Assembly: GCA_026395815.1 (NCBI GenBank)
Contig: JAPLXZ010000002.1
Location: 1 to 63,790, forward strand
Direction of reading: 5' to 3'
Length of the DNA stretch: 63,790 nucleotides
DNA from: Candidatus Pacearchaeota archaeon
GTDB lineage: Archaea; Nanobdellota; Nanobdellia; Pacearchaeales; GW2011-AR1
The notes beneath the pieces were generated by a model. It worked only from the letters and a program-made list of their open reading frames with translations. It had not been told where the DNA came from and did no database searches. This document shows positions 37,029-46,702 of this stretch, piece by piece. A program made the translations under genes and the position numbers. The first letter of the stretch is position 1; each line of letters opens with the position of its first letter.

Positions 37029-37973
37029 TTAGTATAATTCTTCTTTATACATTTTGTTAAAGATAATTTTTATGATTAAGAAAGATGATACAAATAGGAT
37101 TGTTGATAATAGTGGATTTATTAAAGCTAAGATAGATATTTGAAATAAAACAGTGCTTTCAAAATTTAATTCTAAAGATTTTTTGTAATTGACTGTACTC
37201 TTGGAGAACAGATAAGAAGTATATTGAGTTAGAATAAATGCAATAAAAACCAGAATTAAAAAGACAATATTAATCTCCAATGTCCATAATTCTAAAAGAA
37301 ATATGGTTATCAAGAATAAAAATGGAACCAAGTTCATAAAAGAATTAAGAAAGAATGGAGGTTTATGCGACAATATCACAACAAGGGTGTTTATATTCTC
37401 TTTTTTATCTCCTTTATAATCTTTAAAATAGGTAAAATAACACATGGCTGAAGAAGATAATGCAATAAGAAAGGCAGTACATAACAAGTTGAGATTGTTA
37501 ATAGATTGTGCGAGGCTTAAATCAGTTATTGCCAAGGCCCCATAAATTGGAGCCAAAGATATCATTAATCCAAACCATAAATTGCCTAAAAGAGGGATTC
37601 TTTTCAGATATTCATAAAGAAAATTTGCAAAATATCCTAAAAAGTAGATTACCAATGCATAGGGATTAAAAAAATAAGTTAAAATTGCTCCAAATATAAA
37701 AATAAAAATCGTAAGTATTATCGCTTTTCTCTTATTCAATTCTCCAGATATAGACGGCCTTTTTGGAGAGTTTATCTTATCTTCTTTTACTCCAATCAGA
37801 TCATTAATTACTTGATTAACACCGTAACTGAAAAATAAAAGAACTAATACAATTATTTTTTGCAATAAACTAACAGAACTTTTTACAAGAAGCATTCCGA
37901 TTAATCCTGCTATACCTGTTATAAAGAAAGTGTAGGGCCTCATAGACTTAAGATATGCCTTAATAAAACCCAT
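37029..37973 (-). CDS. UbiA-family prenyltransferase
   Basis: VNQVINDLIGVKEDKINSPKRP and KDYKGDKKENINT motifs; multi-TM. Confidence 0.88.
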   Translation of the reverse strand: MGFIKAYLKSMRPYTFFITGIAGLIGMLLVKSSVSLLQKIIVLVLLFFSYGVNQVINDLIGVKEDKINSPKRPSISGELNKRKAIILTIFIFIFGAILTYFFNPYALVIYFLGYFANFLYEYLKRIPLLGNLWFGLMISLAPIYGALAITDLSLAQSINNLNLLCTAFLIALSSSAMCYFTYFKDYKGDKKENINTLVVILSHKPPFFLNSFMNLVPFLFLITIFLLELWTLEINIVFLILVFIAFILTQYTSYLFSKSTVNYKKSLELNFESTVLFQISILALINPLLSTILFVSSFLIIKIIFNKMYKEELY

Positions 37974-37975
37974 TT

Positions 37976-39292
37976 TTAATCGTATAACCCCATCTTTCTG
38001 TATAATAGCGTTTCTTCCCCAAAATCGAAACTATTTATTATTTTTTCAGATTTTTCTTTTGAGAGAGGAGTCAGTTTATTTTTTAGTTTTTTGAGTTCTT
38101 TGTTTATCTTATTATGCTCTGTACAACAAATCCAATTAGTTCTTGGTTTATCAAAAACTTTTCTCATTTTTTTATATATTTCCAAGAAATTTTCCTTCTT
38201 TATATTGCCAAAACTAACATTTACAAATTCACAGGGTTGAACATCGCCATTGCCATTTACATAAAATCTTTCTATTCCGCCTGCAGTGCAACCGAAATTG
38301 TTTTTTGTAGATTCCCAGACTTGAGAAGAAACAACAGGATAATCCTTATACTTTTTATTTAAGTTGTAGATTAAATGATAGTTATACAATTTCCTAAGAT
38401 ATTCTTTTTGCATGGTATCGTTCTTTCCAATCCATGCGCCAGCTGGTTTTTCATGTATTAATTGAACAATAGAACATCCAGTTTCTTTAGCAATTTGCAT
38501 TACCTTATCAAAACCATCATCCTTCAATAATTCCTGCGTTCCTACACAATTTATTGCTGTTGAAATTCCTGCTCTTTTAAACAGTTTTAAGGCACGAATA
38601 GCATCATCAAAAGAACCAATTCTTCCAGTGAATTCATCATGCTTTTTCTTATCCCAATGGTGAACAGAAATCATAACTCCAAAAACTCCAACCTCTTTCA
38701 TTTTTTTGGCTTTTTCTTCTGTTAAATTAAAACCAGAAGTGTTAACCCATACTTCAGCTCGATTATTTATAATTTTCATTACTTCAATCAGCCTGTCAAA
38801 TTTGATTAGGGGTTCTCCTCCTTCAATATTAATAAATGAGATTTTCAAATCCAATAATTGTCTAGTTAATTCCTTCAAATCTTCCAATGGAAGTTCTTTT
38901 TTAGTGTCAAATCTTTGATAACAATGCTTGCAATTATTTCTGCATCCTTTTCCAATAGACAATAAAACAGAAACAGGATTAAGATCATCTTTCCTTAAAA
39001 CTAAAAATTTGTCTAACGCTTTAAAAAAAGATTTTGTTGGAAATGCTGGAAAATAAATATGCATCTTATAAACACCAAGAGTTTTAACAACCTTATTGAC
39101 TTTAACTTTATTCAAAAATAAAAGAGCTCTCTTAAGAAAAATTGTATGCTGCTTTAAGGTTATTTTTTTAGATAATAATTTCCCTGTATATCTAAAGAAA
39201 ACATACATTTTAAGGTATTGAAAGAATAAAAATTTTTTATATCCAGTAATAAATTTGTTTTCGTAAGCATTCTTCATCTTATTTGATTTCAT
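37976..39292 (-). CDS. Radical SAM protein with SPASM-like C-terminus
   Basis: GCRNNCKHCYQRF (CxxxCxxC), IEGGEPLI; NGNGDVQPCEFVNVSFGN...WICCTEH. Confidence 0.9.
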   Translation of the reverse strand: MKSNKMKNAYENKFITGYKKFLFFQYLKMYVFFRYTGKLLSKKITLKQHTIFLKRALLFLNKVKVNKVVKTLGVYKMHIYFPAFPTKSFFKALDKFLVLRKDDLNPVSVLLSIGKGCRNNCKHCYQRFDTKKELPLEDLKELTRQLLDLKISFINIEGGEPLIKFDRLIEVMKIINNRAEVWVNTSGFNLTEEKAKKMKEVGVFGVMISVHHWDKKKHDEFTGRIGSFDDAIRALKLFKRAGISTAINCVGTQELLKDDGFDKVMQIAKETGCSIVQLIHEKPAGAWIGKNDTMQKEYLRKLYNYHLIYNLNKKYKDYPVVSSQVWESTKNNFGCTAGGIERFYVNGNGDVQPCEFVNVSFGNIKKENFLEIYKKMRKVFDKPRTNWICCTEHNKINKELKKLKNKLTPLSKEKSEKIINSFDFGEETLLYRKMGLYD

Positions 39293-40209
39293 TTTACTAA
39301 AATTTCTAATGTTCTTGGTATAACCTCTATTTTAGCAGGAAGATAGCCTCTAAAATCTCCATCAAATTCCAATTTTTCATTTCCAGTTCCCTGAATCTCC
39401 ACTTCTCTGCAAGATAATAATTTAGCTTTTGAATAATCCAAGATATTTCCAGCATAAAGCCTCCATAAGTTAGTCACTAAAGGAATTTTATGTTTCCCTT
39501 GAATAGATAATAAATACATTCTGCCATTGTTTTCAGGTATTTTTATAGGAACTCTCATTCCTGAAGCAAGATATGGGTCTTTTCCTACAGTCAAATTAAA
39601 AATATTTTCCATATCAATATTTCTTCCATCTACTCTCAAATTTAAATCAATTGGTTTGAAATCAACTAAAGAGACAATTGTAGCGCTTAATGTACCAAGA
39701 AAATCTCCCAAATATTCTCTATATCTTCCATTGGATTTTGAAGCTATAGAAGGACCTAAGCCCATATTAACACTGCTTCCAAAATAAGAAGTAATATCTC
39801 TTTTTCTTCTTAAATCTCTATGTGTTACCTTTCCTATATCTATATATCTTGTTTTTCCATTAATTAAAACGTCTATTGCTTCTTCAATTCCGTTTGGGAT
39901 TTTATGGTATCTATTAAAATCTGGGCTTGTTCCCACATGTAATGCACCCATCATTGGCCTAAATCTTTCTTGTTGAAGCATTAATCCTGTTATTACTTCG
40001 CAAATAGTTCCATCTCCTCCAACCGGAACAACTACATCAAAACTCTTTTTACTGACAAAATTTGCTAACTCTATTGCTTCATCTTTCCTAGTTGTTAAAA
40101 CATATTCAAAATCCACTTTTTTGCTGTTCAAAATAGAAATTATTTTTTCAAAATCTTTTTTACTTTTTCCTTGCCGAGAGATTGGATTATAAATTAAAAA
40201 ATATTTCAT
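39289..40209 (-). CDS. Diacylglycerol kinase-family lipid kinase
   Basis: MKYFLIYNPISRQGKSKKDF, VVPVGGDGTICEVITGLM. Confidence 0.9.
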   Translation of the reverse strand: MKYFLIYNPISRQGKSKKDFEKIISILNSKKVDFEYVLTTRKDEAIELANFVSKKSFDVVVPVGGDGTICEVITGLMLQQERFRPMMGALHVGTSPDFNRYHKIPNGIEEAIDVLINGKTRYIDIGKVTHRDLRRKRDITSYFGSSVNMGLGPSIASKSNGRYREYLGDFLGTLSATIVSLVDFKPIDLNLRVDGRNIDMENIFNLTVGKDPYLASGMRVPIKIPENNGRMYLLSIQGKHKIPLVTNLWRLYAGNILDYSKAKLLSCREVEIQGTGNEKLEFDGDFRGYLPAKIEVIPRTLEILVK

Positions 40210-40224
40210 TTTTTATCTCTTTTT

Positions 40225-42279
40225 CTACTCACTACTCTCCACTTGTGTTATTCCAGAAATTTTCTTAAACCTGATGACATTTTCTACAAAGCCCTCTATC
40301 TTTTGTTCGTGGGAGACGATGATAAGCTGTTTGACATTTAATTGCTGGAGGACATCACGCATTTTTTCTAACTGCTGCTCGCTGAAACCATCTGTTGGCT
40401 CGTCGAGGATAACAAGGTCTCGAGTTTTTATCTTGCTCATGAGGGAGTTAATTACTTGGTTGAGGGCGAGACGGTAGGCAAGGGCTATTGCGGTTCTTTC
40501 TCCTCCTGAAAGATATGCATAATCTAATTCATAATCCTGATTCTCAACTATAGGAGTGAAATCATCGCTGAGTTTTACATTAAAAGTGTCAGAAACAAGA
40601 GCATAAAACCATTCTGCAAACAATTTTGAGAATTCTACTTTAAGTTTTATCATGACATTTTTTTCAATAAAAGAAATAAGAGAAATAAACTGCTTTGAAA
40701 GCCAGTTTTCCAGTTCATTTATGTAATTCAATTGCTTCTTTATTTTTTCTGTTTTTATTATCTCTTCTCTTAGCTCTTCTATTTGGTTTGAAAAAACCTC
40801 TATTTCTTTTTTCAGCTCTGCAACCTTTATGTCTGCTATTCTTTCTTCTCTGAGTGCTGCGTCAAGTTCGGTCTGTTTAAGCTGAAAAAGATTTTCAAAT
40901 TTGCCATATTCTAAAATAGAAGAGGCAAGTATGTCTACATGCTCCTTCAAAAGCTGAATATCTTTTTCAAGAGAAGAATTTAGTTTTTCTATTTCTTGCA
41001 TATGCTCTTGCTTTTCCTTTAAACTCTCAAGCTTCATTTTTAATATTTTTAAGTCTGTAATTTTTCTTTCTGTAAAAGAGATGTCTGCTTCAATTTTTCT
41101 TAGTTTTTCCTCTACACTTCCTTTTTCTCTTTCCAATCCTTCCATTTCACGATTAACTTCTACTGTTTCAGAATGAATTTTATTAAGCACATTTGCTCTG
41201 TAAACAGCACTCACATTTTGCAGGCAAGTAGGACACATTTCCAAGTTTGATAATTTCTTATCAATCTTCTTGTTATCCTCATTTTTCATTAGTAGAGAAC
41301 TTATTCTTGAATTAATCTCTAAATTTCTTTGATTTAACTTGTCTTTTTCTCTTTTATTTATTAGAATAGTTTGCTCAAGTTTGGCTATCATTGATTCATC
41401 AAAAATAAATTCTTGAAGTTCTTTTATTTGGCTTCTTAAGGAGTATATTGTTTTTGTGTTTGAAGAGATTGTCTCGTTTTTATTCAGAATCATCAGCCTT
41501 GTCTTTTCAAGTTCAGACTGAAACTTGTTCTTTTGCTCTATTTTCTTTGAAATTTCCTCTCTTTCTTCCTGAATTTTTTTTCTTTTTTCTGTTTTCAAAA
41601 AAAGCTCTTTTTCAATAGAAGAAACATTAGACTGTTTTGCTTCCAGATCATTTTCCTTAGAAAGAAGATTGAATTTTATCTGGTCTAAATTTGCTGTCAT
41701 TCCTTCTCTCATTCTTCTTTCTTCCCTTAGCTTTAATGCTATTACTGAAACATTTTCAAGAACTTTTTTGTATTTGTCAATTCCGAAAATGTGCCTTAGA
41801 GTATTAAGCCTTGTTTCAGGCTCTTCTAAAATAATCTGCTTCATTTCTTCTTGAGGAGTGTAAACTGTGAATTTATAGAGGATGTTTTGTTTTTTTGCGA
41901 ATTCAGAAGGATAACTTAAAATCTCAAGAACCTTGCCCTTTAGTTCTGTAACAGACAACTCTTTTCTTTCTCCGTCAATTGAAATTGAACAGTAATCTTG
42001 GGAGATTGTCTTGCCTTTTTTTAATGTTCTTTCAATAGCAATCTCAGTTCCATCTACTTCAAATTCAATTTTTACAGAGCCTTCTTTTTTTCCGTTTCTT
42101 AATAATGCGCTCCCCCTTTGCCCTGGCTGCAGTCCAAATAAAGCAAATTCTATTGCCAAAAGAACAGAAGTTTTTCCTGAACCTATATCTCCTGAAAGAA
42201 GAGTAGAGCCTTCTGGGAAATTTATTTCTTGATGTTCATAACTTCTTATATTTTCAAGGGTTATTTTTTTGAGTTTCAT
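40225..42279 (-). CDS. rad50: Rad50 SMC-like ATPase
   Basis: Walker A GDIGSGKTSVLLAIEFALFGL; zinc hook CPTC; signature LSGGERTAIALAYRLAL; Walker B LVILDEPTDG. Confidence 0.95.
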   Translation of the reverse strand: MKLKKITLENIRSYEHQEINFPEGSTLLSGDIGSGKTSVLLAIEFALFGLQPGQRGSALLRNGKKEGSVKIEFEVDGTEIAIERTLKKGKTISQDYCSISIDGERKELSVTELKGKVLEILSYPSEFAKKQNILYKFTVYTPQEEMKQIILEEPETRLNTLRHIFGIDKYKKVLENVSVIALKLREERRMREGMTANLDQIKFNLLSKENDLEAKQSNVSSIEKELFLKTEKRKKIQEEREEISKKIEQKNKFQSELEKTRLMILNKNETISSNTKTIYSLRSQIKELQEFIFDESMIAKLEQTILINKREKDKLNQRNLEINSRISSLLMKNEDNKKIDKKLSNLEMCPTCLQNVSAVYRANVLNKIHSETVEVNREMEGLEREKGSVEEKLRKIEADISFTERKITDLKILKMKLESLKEKQEHMQEIEKLNSSLEKDIQLLKEHVDILASSILEYGKFENLFQLKQTELDAALREERIADIKVAELKKEIEVFSNQIEELREEIIKTEKIKKQLNYINELENWLSKQFISLISFIEKNVMIKLKVEFSKLFAEWFYALVSDTFNVKLSDDFTPIVENQDYELDYAYLSGGERTAIALAYRLALNQVINSLMSKIKTRDLVILDEPTDGFSEQQLEKMRDVLQQLNVKQLIIVSHEQKIEGFVENVIRFKKISGITQVESSE

Positions 42280-42372
42280 CTTAAAAACCTACGGTTTTTC
42301 ATCCCTCAAGCGATTTTCTTTAATTGCTTCCAATGAAAATCTGCACAACATTTTATTTATCATTTTTAAAAG

Positions 42373-43533
42373 CTAAAATTTCAAAAGTTTTTTAGTTTCT
42401 TCCAAAAGCCTGCTATTGAAGCTTTCAATTTTCTCTCCTTCTTGCCTTTCAATAGCAAGAGTGTTGATGAGTTGAGGAATAAATTTATTGAAATCCGAAG
42501 GATTTTGACCTGAATACAAATTTATTGTTTCATCTTCAACATTGTCTATGTCTTTAACTTCAATTTCCATTTCAACTTCTTTTGTTTTCAGATCATGAGT
42601 GTTTTTCAGAAGAAAATAAGCCTTCTTCTTTGTTGCGAATTCTTCTATCTGGCTGAATTTGATGTCTGAACTAGTTCCTGTTTCTATCTCCCCCCTTACT
42701 CTTAAAAGGACAATCTTGTCTTCTACCTCTCTCTTTTCTATTTCAGATATTATTTTTTCTGTTGCAGTCAAAGCATTTTTTGTTTCAACGTCAATGGAAA
42801 CTACGTCTTTTATTTTAAGTTCCACTTTCTGCAATGGCTCGTCTGAATTTGTATCAACAATGTAAAATCTTCCGTATTGCAAGTCTTCTAATTCCTGAAA
42901 ATTGTTTGGGAAAATAGGACCTGGATAAACAAAATTTTCGTATTGAAAGTCTATATGTAAATGACCGAGGGCATAATAATCTGCTTTCGGAAGAAGTTCA
43001 GTTTCAATTGAATCTACAGGCAAAGTTCCTTTTGCTTTGTCTATTGTTGTGTGCAGCATAAAAATTTTAAACATTCCAGGAGAATCATTAAATCTAAGTT
43101 TTCTTAAGTCTTGTATTTCCAAGCCAGATTTTTTTCCTGGGTAGCCATAAATAGCAATATTGTTGTAAACTGTAGGATTTAGGATAATTGTATCTTGGTT
43201 TTCTTCTATATTCATTACATTCGTGCAAAAGCCTGCTTTTTCCAAAACATCAAGAAAAGTCTTGCCTGATATGGAATAATCATGGCTTCCTGCTATAATA
43301 AAACATGGAATCCGAGCCTCCTTTAGTTTCCTAAACTCTGAAAAAGTCTCTTTCAAGATTTCTATGGAGGGATATGCTGAATCAAACAAGTCTCCTGAGA
43401 TAAGGATGAACTCAACTTTCTTTTCAATGCAAATTTCAATTGTTTTTCTAAAAGACTGGAAATTCAGCTCCTGCATTGACTGTTGTTTCCATCCTCCTAA
43501 ATGAACATCGGAAATATGCGCAAACCTTACCAT
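42373..43533 (-). CDS. mre11: Mre11 nuclease
   Basis: HISDVHLGGW, ISGDLFDSAYPS, IAGSHDY, GHLHID. Confidence 0.95.
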   Translation of the reverse strand: MVRFAHISDVHLGGWKQQSMQELNFQSFRKTIEICIEKKVEFILISGDLFDSAYPSIEILKETFSEFRKLKEARIPCFIIAGSHDYSISGKTFLDVLEKAGFCTNVMNIEENQDTIILNPTVYNNIAIYGYPGKKSGLEIQDLRKLRFNDSPGMFKIFMLHTTIDKAKGTLPVDSIETELLPKADYYALGHLHIDFQYENFVYPGPIFPNNFQELEDLQYGRFYIVDTNSDEPLQKVELKIKDVVSIDVETKNALTATEKIISEIEKREVEDKIVLLRVRGEIETGTSSDIKFSQIEEFATKKKAYFLLKNTHDLKTKEVEMEIEVKDIDNVEDETINLYSGQNPSDFNKFIPQLINTLAIERQEGEKIESFNSRLLEETKKLLKF

Positions 43534-43639
43534 GGTAAGACACCCTTTTTATTATTGTTTTCCATATTCATCCTTAAAAAAGTTTATAATGTTGAAAAAA
43601 TATAATCCTATATAAAATTGATTGTGATAAAAATACAGG

Positions 43640-45133
43640 ATGAAATTAACAATCTTATTCGGTGGAGAAGCTGGACAAGGACCTAATCTGCTTTCTAATA
43701 TTCTTGGAAAAGCACTTATAAAAAAAGGGTATTATGTCTTTGTTTCAAGAGAGTACCAATCATTGATAAGAGGAGGACATAACTTCAATGTTTTAACTTT
43801 TTCAGACAAGCCAATCCACAGCAACGAGAGCAAGTTAGACATGATTATTGCCTTAGACGAGAACACAGAAAAAATCCATAAAAAAGAGCTGAAATCAAAG
43901 GGGATGGTTTTGAAAGGGCATGATGAAAACATGTATTATGCAGGAGCACTTTTCAAACTTTTATGCCTGGATTTCAAGGGATTAGAAGAAGAACTCAAAG
44001 AACTGGAAAAAAAGTTTGAAGAAAATATGAAAGAAGCAAAAAAGGGATATGAAGATGAAAAAAAGAATTTTTGCAAGGTTGATTTTCTTGAGAAAAATAA
44101 AAATGTATTTATAAATGGAAATAAAGGAATAGCAGAAGGCGCAATAAAATCAGGGCTAGATATATATTATGCATATCCTATGACTCCTGCAACACCTGTG
44201 CTAGGGGAATTAGCTGAAAATCAAATTGAAAATAATATTCTTGTTTTGGAAATGGAAAATGAAATTTCTGTGATTAACACTGCTATTGGAAGTGCAATAA
44301 CAGGGGCAAAAATAATGATAGGAACATCGGGAGGAGGATTTGATTTAATGACGGAAGCACTTTCTTTAAGTGGAATGGCTGAAGTTCCTCTTGTTGTTTA
44401 TTTAAGCCAGCGTCCTGGGCCAGGAACAGGAATTGCAACAGGAACAGGACAAGGAGATTTAAGCATGGCAAGACATTCAGGACACGGAGAACTTAATAGA
44501 GTTGTTTTAACTCCTGGAGATCCTAAAGAAGCAGAAGAATTAGTAAGCCAAGCATTTTACTTTTCTCAAAAATTTAAGATTCCTGCGATTATTTTAAGTG
44601 ACAAGCATTTAGCAGAAAGCATTTACACTATTGCAGAAAATCCGAAAATCACAAAATCAGAAAAATCAACAAAACTCGAAAGGTATAACAGTTATGAAAA
44701 AGACGAGTATGGAAGCGCAACAGAAAATCCTGAAATCGTAAATAAAAATGTTGAGAGAAGAATAAAAGAAGGAAAAGAAATTGAAAAAGAAGCAGAAAAA
44801 TTCGAGCAATTCAAGATTTATGGAATAAAAAATGTAAAGAACATTGTTGTTTCTTATGGGAGTACAAAGGGAGCAATTCTCGACGCTGTTGCTAATTTAA
44901 AATTATCTTTCATGCAGATTTTGTATGCAGAACCTTTTTCTAAAAGCGTAAAAAAAGAGCTTGAAGGAAAAAATATAATTTTAGTTGAGAACAATGCAAC
45001 AGGACAGCTAGGAAAATTAATTGCTGAAAAGACAGGAATACTAATTCCAGACAATAACAGAGTATTGAGATATGATGGAAGGCCATTTTTGCACGATGAA
45101 TTAAAAAAAGAAATTGAAAGGAGATTGAAATGA
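43640..45133 (+). CDS. korA: 2-oxoacid:ferredoxin oxidoreductase, fused gamma/alpha subunit
   Basis: GGEAGQGPNLLSNILGKALIKKGYYVFVSREYQSLIRGGHN; AYPMTPATPVLGELAE. Confidence 0.9.
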   Translation: MKLTILFGGEAGQGPNLLSNILGKALIKKGYYVFVSREYQSLIRGGHNFNVLTFSDKPIHSNESKLDMIIALDENTEKIHKKELKSKGMVLKGHDENMYYAGALFKLLCLDFKGLEEELKELEKKFEENMKEAKKGYEDEKKNFCKVDFLEKNKNVFINGNKGIAEGAIKSGLDIYYAYPMTPATPVLGELAENQIENNILVLEMENEISVINTAIGSAITGAKIMIGTSGGGFDLMTEALSLSGMAEVPLVVYLSQRPGPGTGIATGTGQGDLSMARHSGHGELNRVVLTPGDPKEAEELVSQAFYFSQKFKIPAIILSDKHLAESIYTIAENPKITKSEKSTKLERYNSYEKDEYGSATENPEIVNKNVERRIKEGKEIEKEAEKFEQFKIYGIKNVKNIVVSYGSTKGAILDAVANLKLSFMQILYAEPFSKSVKKELEGKNIILVENNATGQLGKLIAEKTGILIPDNNRVLRYDGRPFLHDELKKEIERRLK

Positions 45134-45975
45134 CGCAAAAAAACACAAACTTATCAACACCAACACCAGTGACATGGTGTCCTGGATGCTTTAATTTTCA
45201 GATATTTGCTGGAGTGAAAAATATTATTTCCGAGCAGATAAAAGCAGGAAAAAATAAAGAAGATTTTGCAATTGTTACAGGAATAGGATGCCATGCTAAA
45301 ATATTTGATTATCTAAATCTGAATGGGATTAACACATTGCATGGAAGAGTTCTTCCTACTTGCTTAGGAATGAAAATTGGAAATCCTAATCTCACTGTTC
45401 TTGGTTTTTCAGGAGACGGAGATGCTTACGCAGAAGGAATGGAGCATTTAATTCACATGGCAAGATACAATGCAGATTTAAAATATTTTGTTCATGACAA
45501 TCAGGTATTTGCTCTTACAGTAGGCCAGCCAACACCAACAACAGAAATAGGATACAAAGACAAGACAACTCCTCTTGGTGTTAAGCTTCATCCTATAAAT
45601 CCTATAAAATTAATGTTGGCAAGTGGAGCAAGCTTTGTTGCGAGAGTTTTTGCTGAATCAAAACAAGTAGAATATGTTTTAAGAGAAGCATTGAAGCACA
45701 AGGGATTTGCATTCATTGAAGTTCTACAACCTTGCCTGATATTTCATCCCGATTCATCTTACAAAAGCAAAACATATTCTTTAGAAGAAACCAAGCATGA
45801 TAAAACAGATTTCAAGCAAGCATGGGAAAAAGCGCAAGAGTTCGATTACAATATAGCAAATAAAATTCCTGTTGGAATTTTCTATCAAAAAGAAAAACCT
45901 GTTTTTGAAGATTTATATTATCAGCTTGCTGAATTAAAAAAGAAAAAGAAAAGCTGGAAGGATATTAGAAGATAG
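45130..45975 (+). CDS. korB: 2-oxoacid:ferredoxin oxidoreductase beta subunit
   Basis: TWCPGCFNFQIFAGVKN, GIGCHAKI, GDGDAYAEGMEHLIH, TVGQPTPTTE. Confidence 0.92.
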   Translation: MTQKNTNLSTPTPVTWCPGCFNFQIFAGVKNIISEQIKAGKNKEDFAIVTGIGCHAKIFDYLNLNGINTLHGRVLPTCLGMKIGNPNLTVLGFSGDGDAYAEGMEHLIHMARYNADLKYFVHDNQVFALTVGQPTPTTEIGYKDKTTPLGVKLHPINPIKLMLASGASFVARVFAESKQVEYVLREALKHKGFAFIEVLQPCLIFHPDSSYKSKTYSLEETKHDKTDFKQAWEKAQEFDYNIANKIPVGIFYQKEKPVFEDLYYQLAELKKKKKSWKDIRR

Positions 45976-45983
45976 TTGTATAT

Positions 45984-46055
45984 ACGCTCGGCTTCGCCTC
46001 GCTTAAGATATTTCTCGCAACAAGTTGCTCTAAATTGATAGAATAATTAATGAGA
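45984..46055 (+). repeat. 72-bp two-hairpin dispersed repeat, copy 1
   Basis: acgctcggcttcgcctcgcttaagatatttctcgcaacaagttgctctaaattgatagaataattaatgaga, just after the korB stop. Confidence 0.85.
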
Positions 46056-46079
46056 ATAAAAAGAAGTGATGATAATTCC

Positions 46080-46652
46080 TTAAGGGCAGGTGGGCGGGGT
46101 GATGGGGGTGGGCTTGAGCTCCCAAACACAAATCTCTTCAAAAAACAATTTCTTTTTTTCAAGAAGCCTTTTTTTGTATCCCTTGAAATTTATTCCTTTT
46201 GTAAAACTGCTTGTCAGCAAAAATATTTTTCCATTTTTATCCAAATAATTTTTTGCCTGTTCTAAAAATTTGTTAATTGTTTCTGAGCCTTTTTTTCCTC
46301 CTGTTGTAGCTATCCTTGAATCTCTTGGCTCTTTTGAATCTTCTGGAAGATAAGGAGGATTGAAGATTATTAGACTAAATTTCATTTCTTTTTTGAAATT
46401 TTCAAACAAATCAGAATGAATGCAGTTAAATCCTAAAGATTTGCAATGAGAAACTGCTTCTTGGTTTATGTCAGAAGAAAAAATATTTTCTTTTTTAATT
46501 CTTAAATCCAAAGCAGTTTGCAAGTGGATTCCATTGCCTGTTCCTATTTCCAAAAATTTCAAATCGGGATTTTGCTTAATTAATTCTGGAAGATTGTTCT
46601 CTAAAATCTTTGACATTAAATAAGAATCCTCTGCAGGAGAATAGATTGACAT
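46080..46652 (-). CDS. HemK/PrmC-like N5-glutamine methyltransferase
   Basis: LEIGTGNGIHLQTAL; NPPYLP; ends FFEEICVWELKPTPITPPTCP*. Confidence 0.85.
   Translation of the reverse strand: MSIYSPAEDSYLMSKILENNLPELIKQNPDLKFLEIGTGNGIHLQTALDLRIKKENIFSSDINQEAVSHCKSLGFNCIHSDLFENFKKEMKFSLIIFNPPYLPEDSKEPRDSRIATTGGKKGSETINKFLEQAKNYLDKNGKIFLLTSSFTKGINFKGYKKRLLEKKKLFFEEICVWELKPTPITPPTCP
46084..46112 (+). other. G-quadruplex motif GGGCAGGTGGGCGGGGTGATGGGGGTGGG
   Basis: Read directly; overlaps the C-terminal codons of the minus-strand methyltransferase. Confidence 0.85.
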
Positions 46653-46702
46653 TTTATTTTCTTAATTAGTTTTTTAATCAGTTTTTCAATTAGTTTCCTA
46701 AT

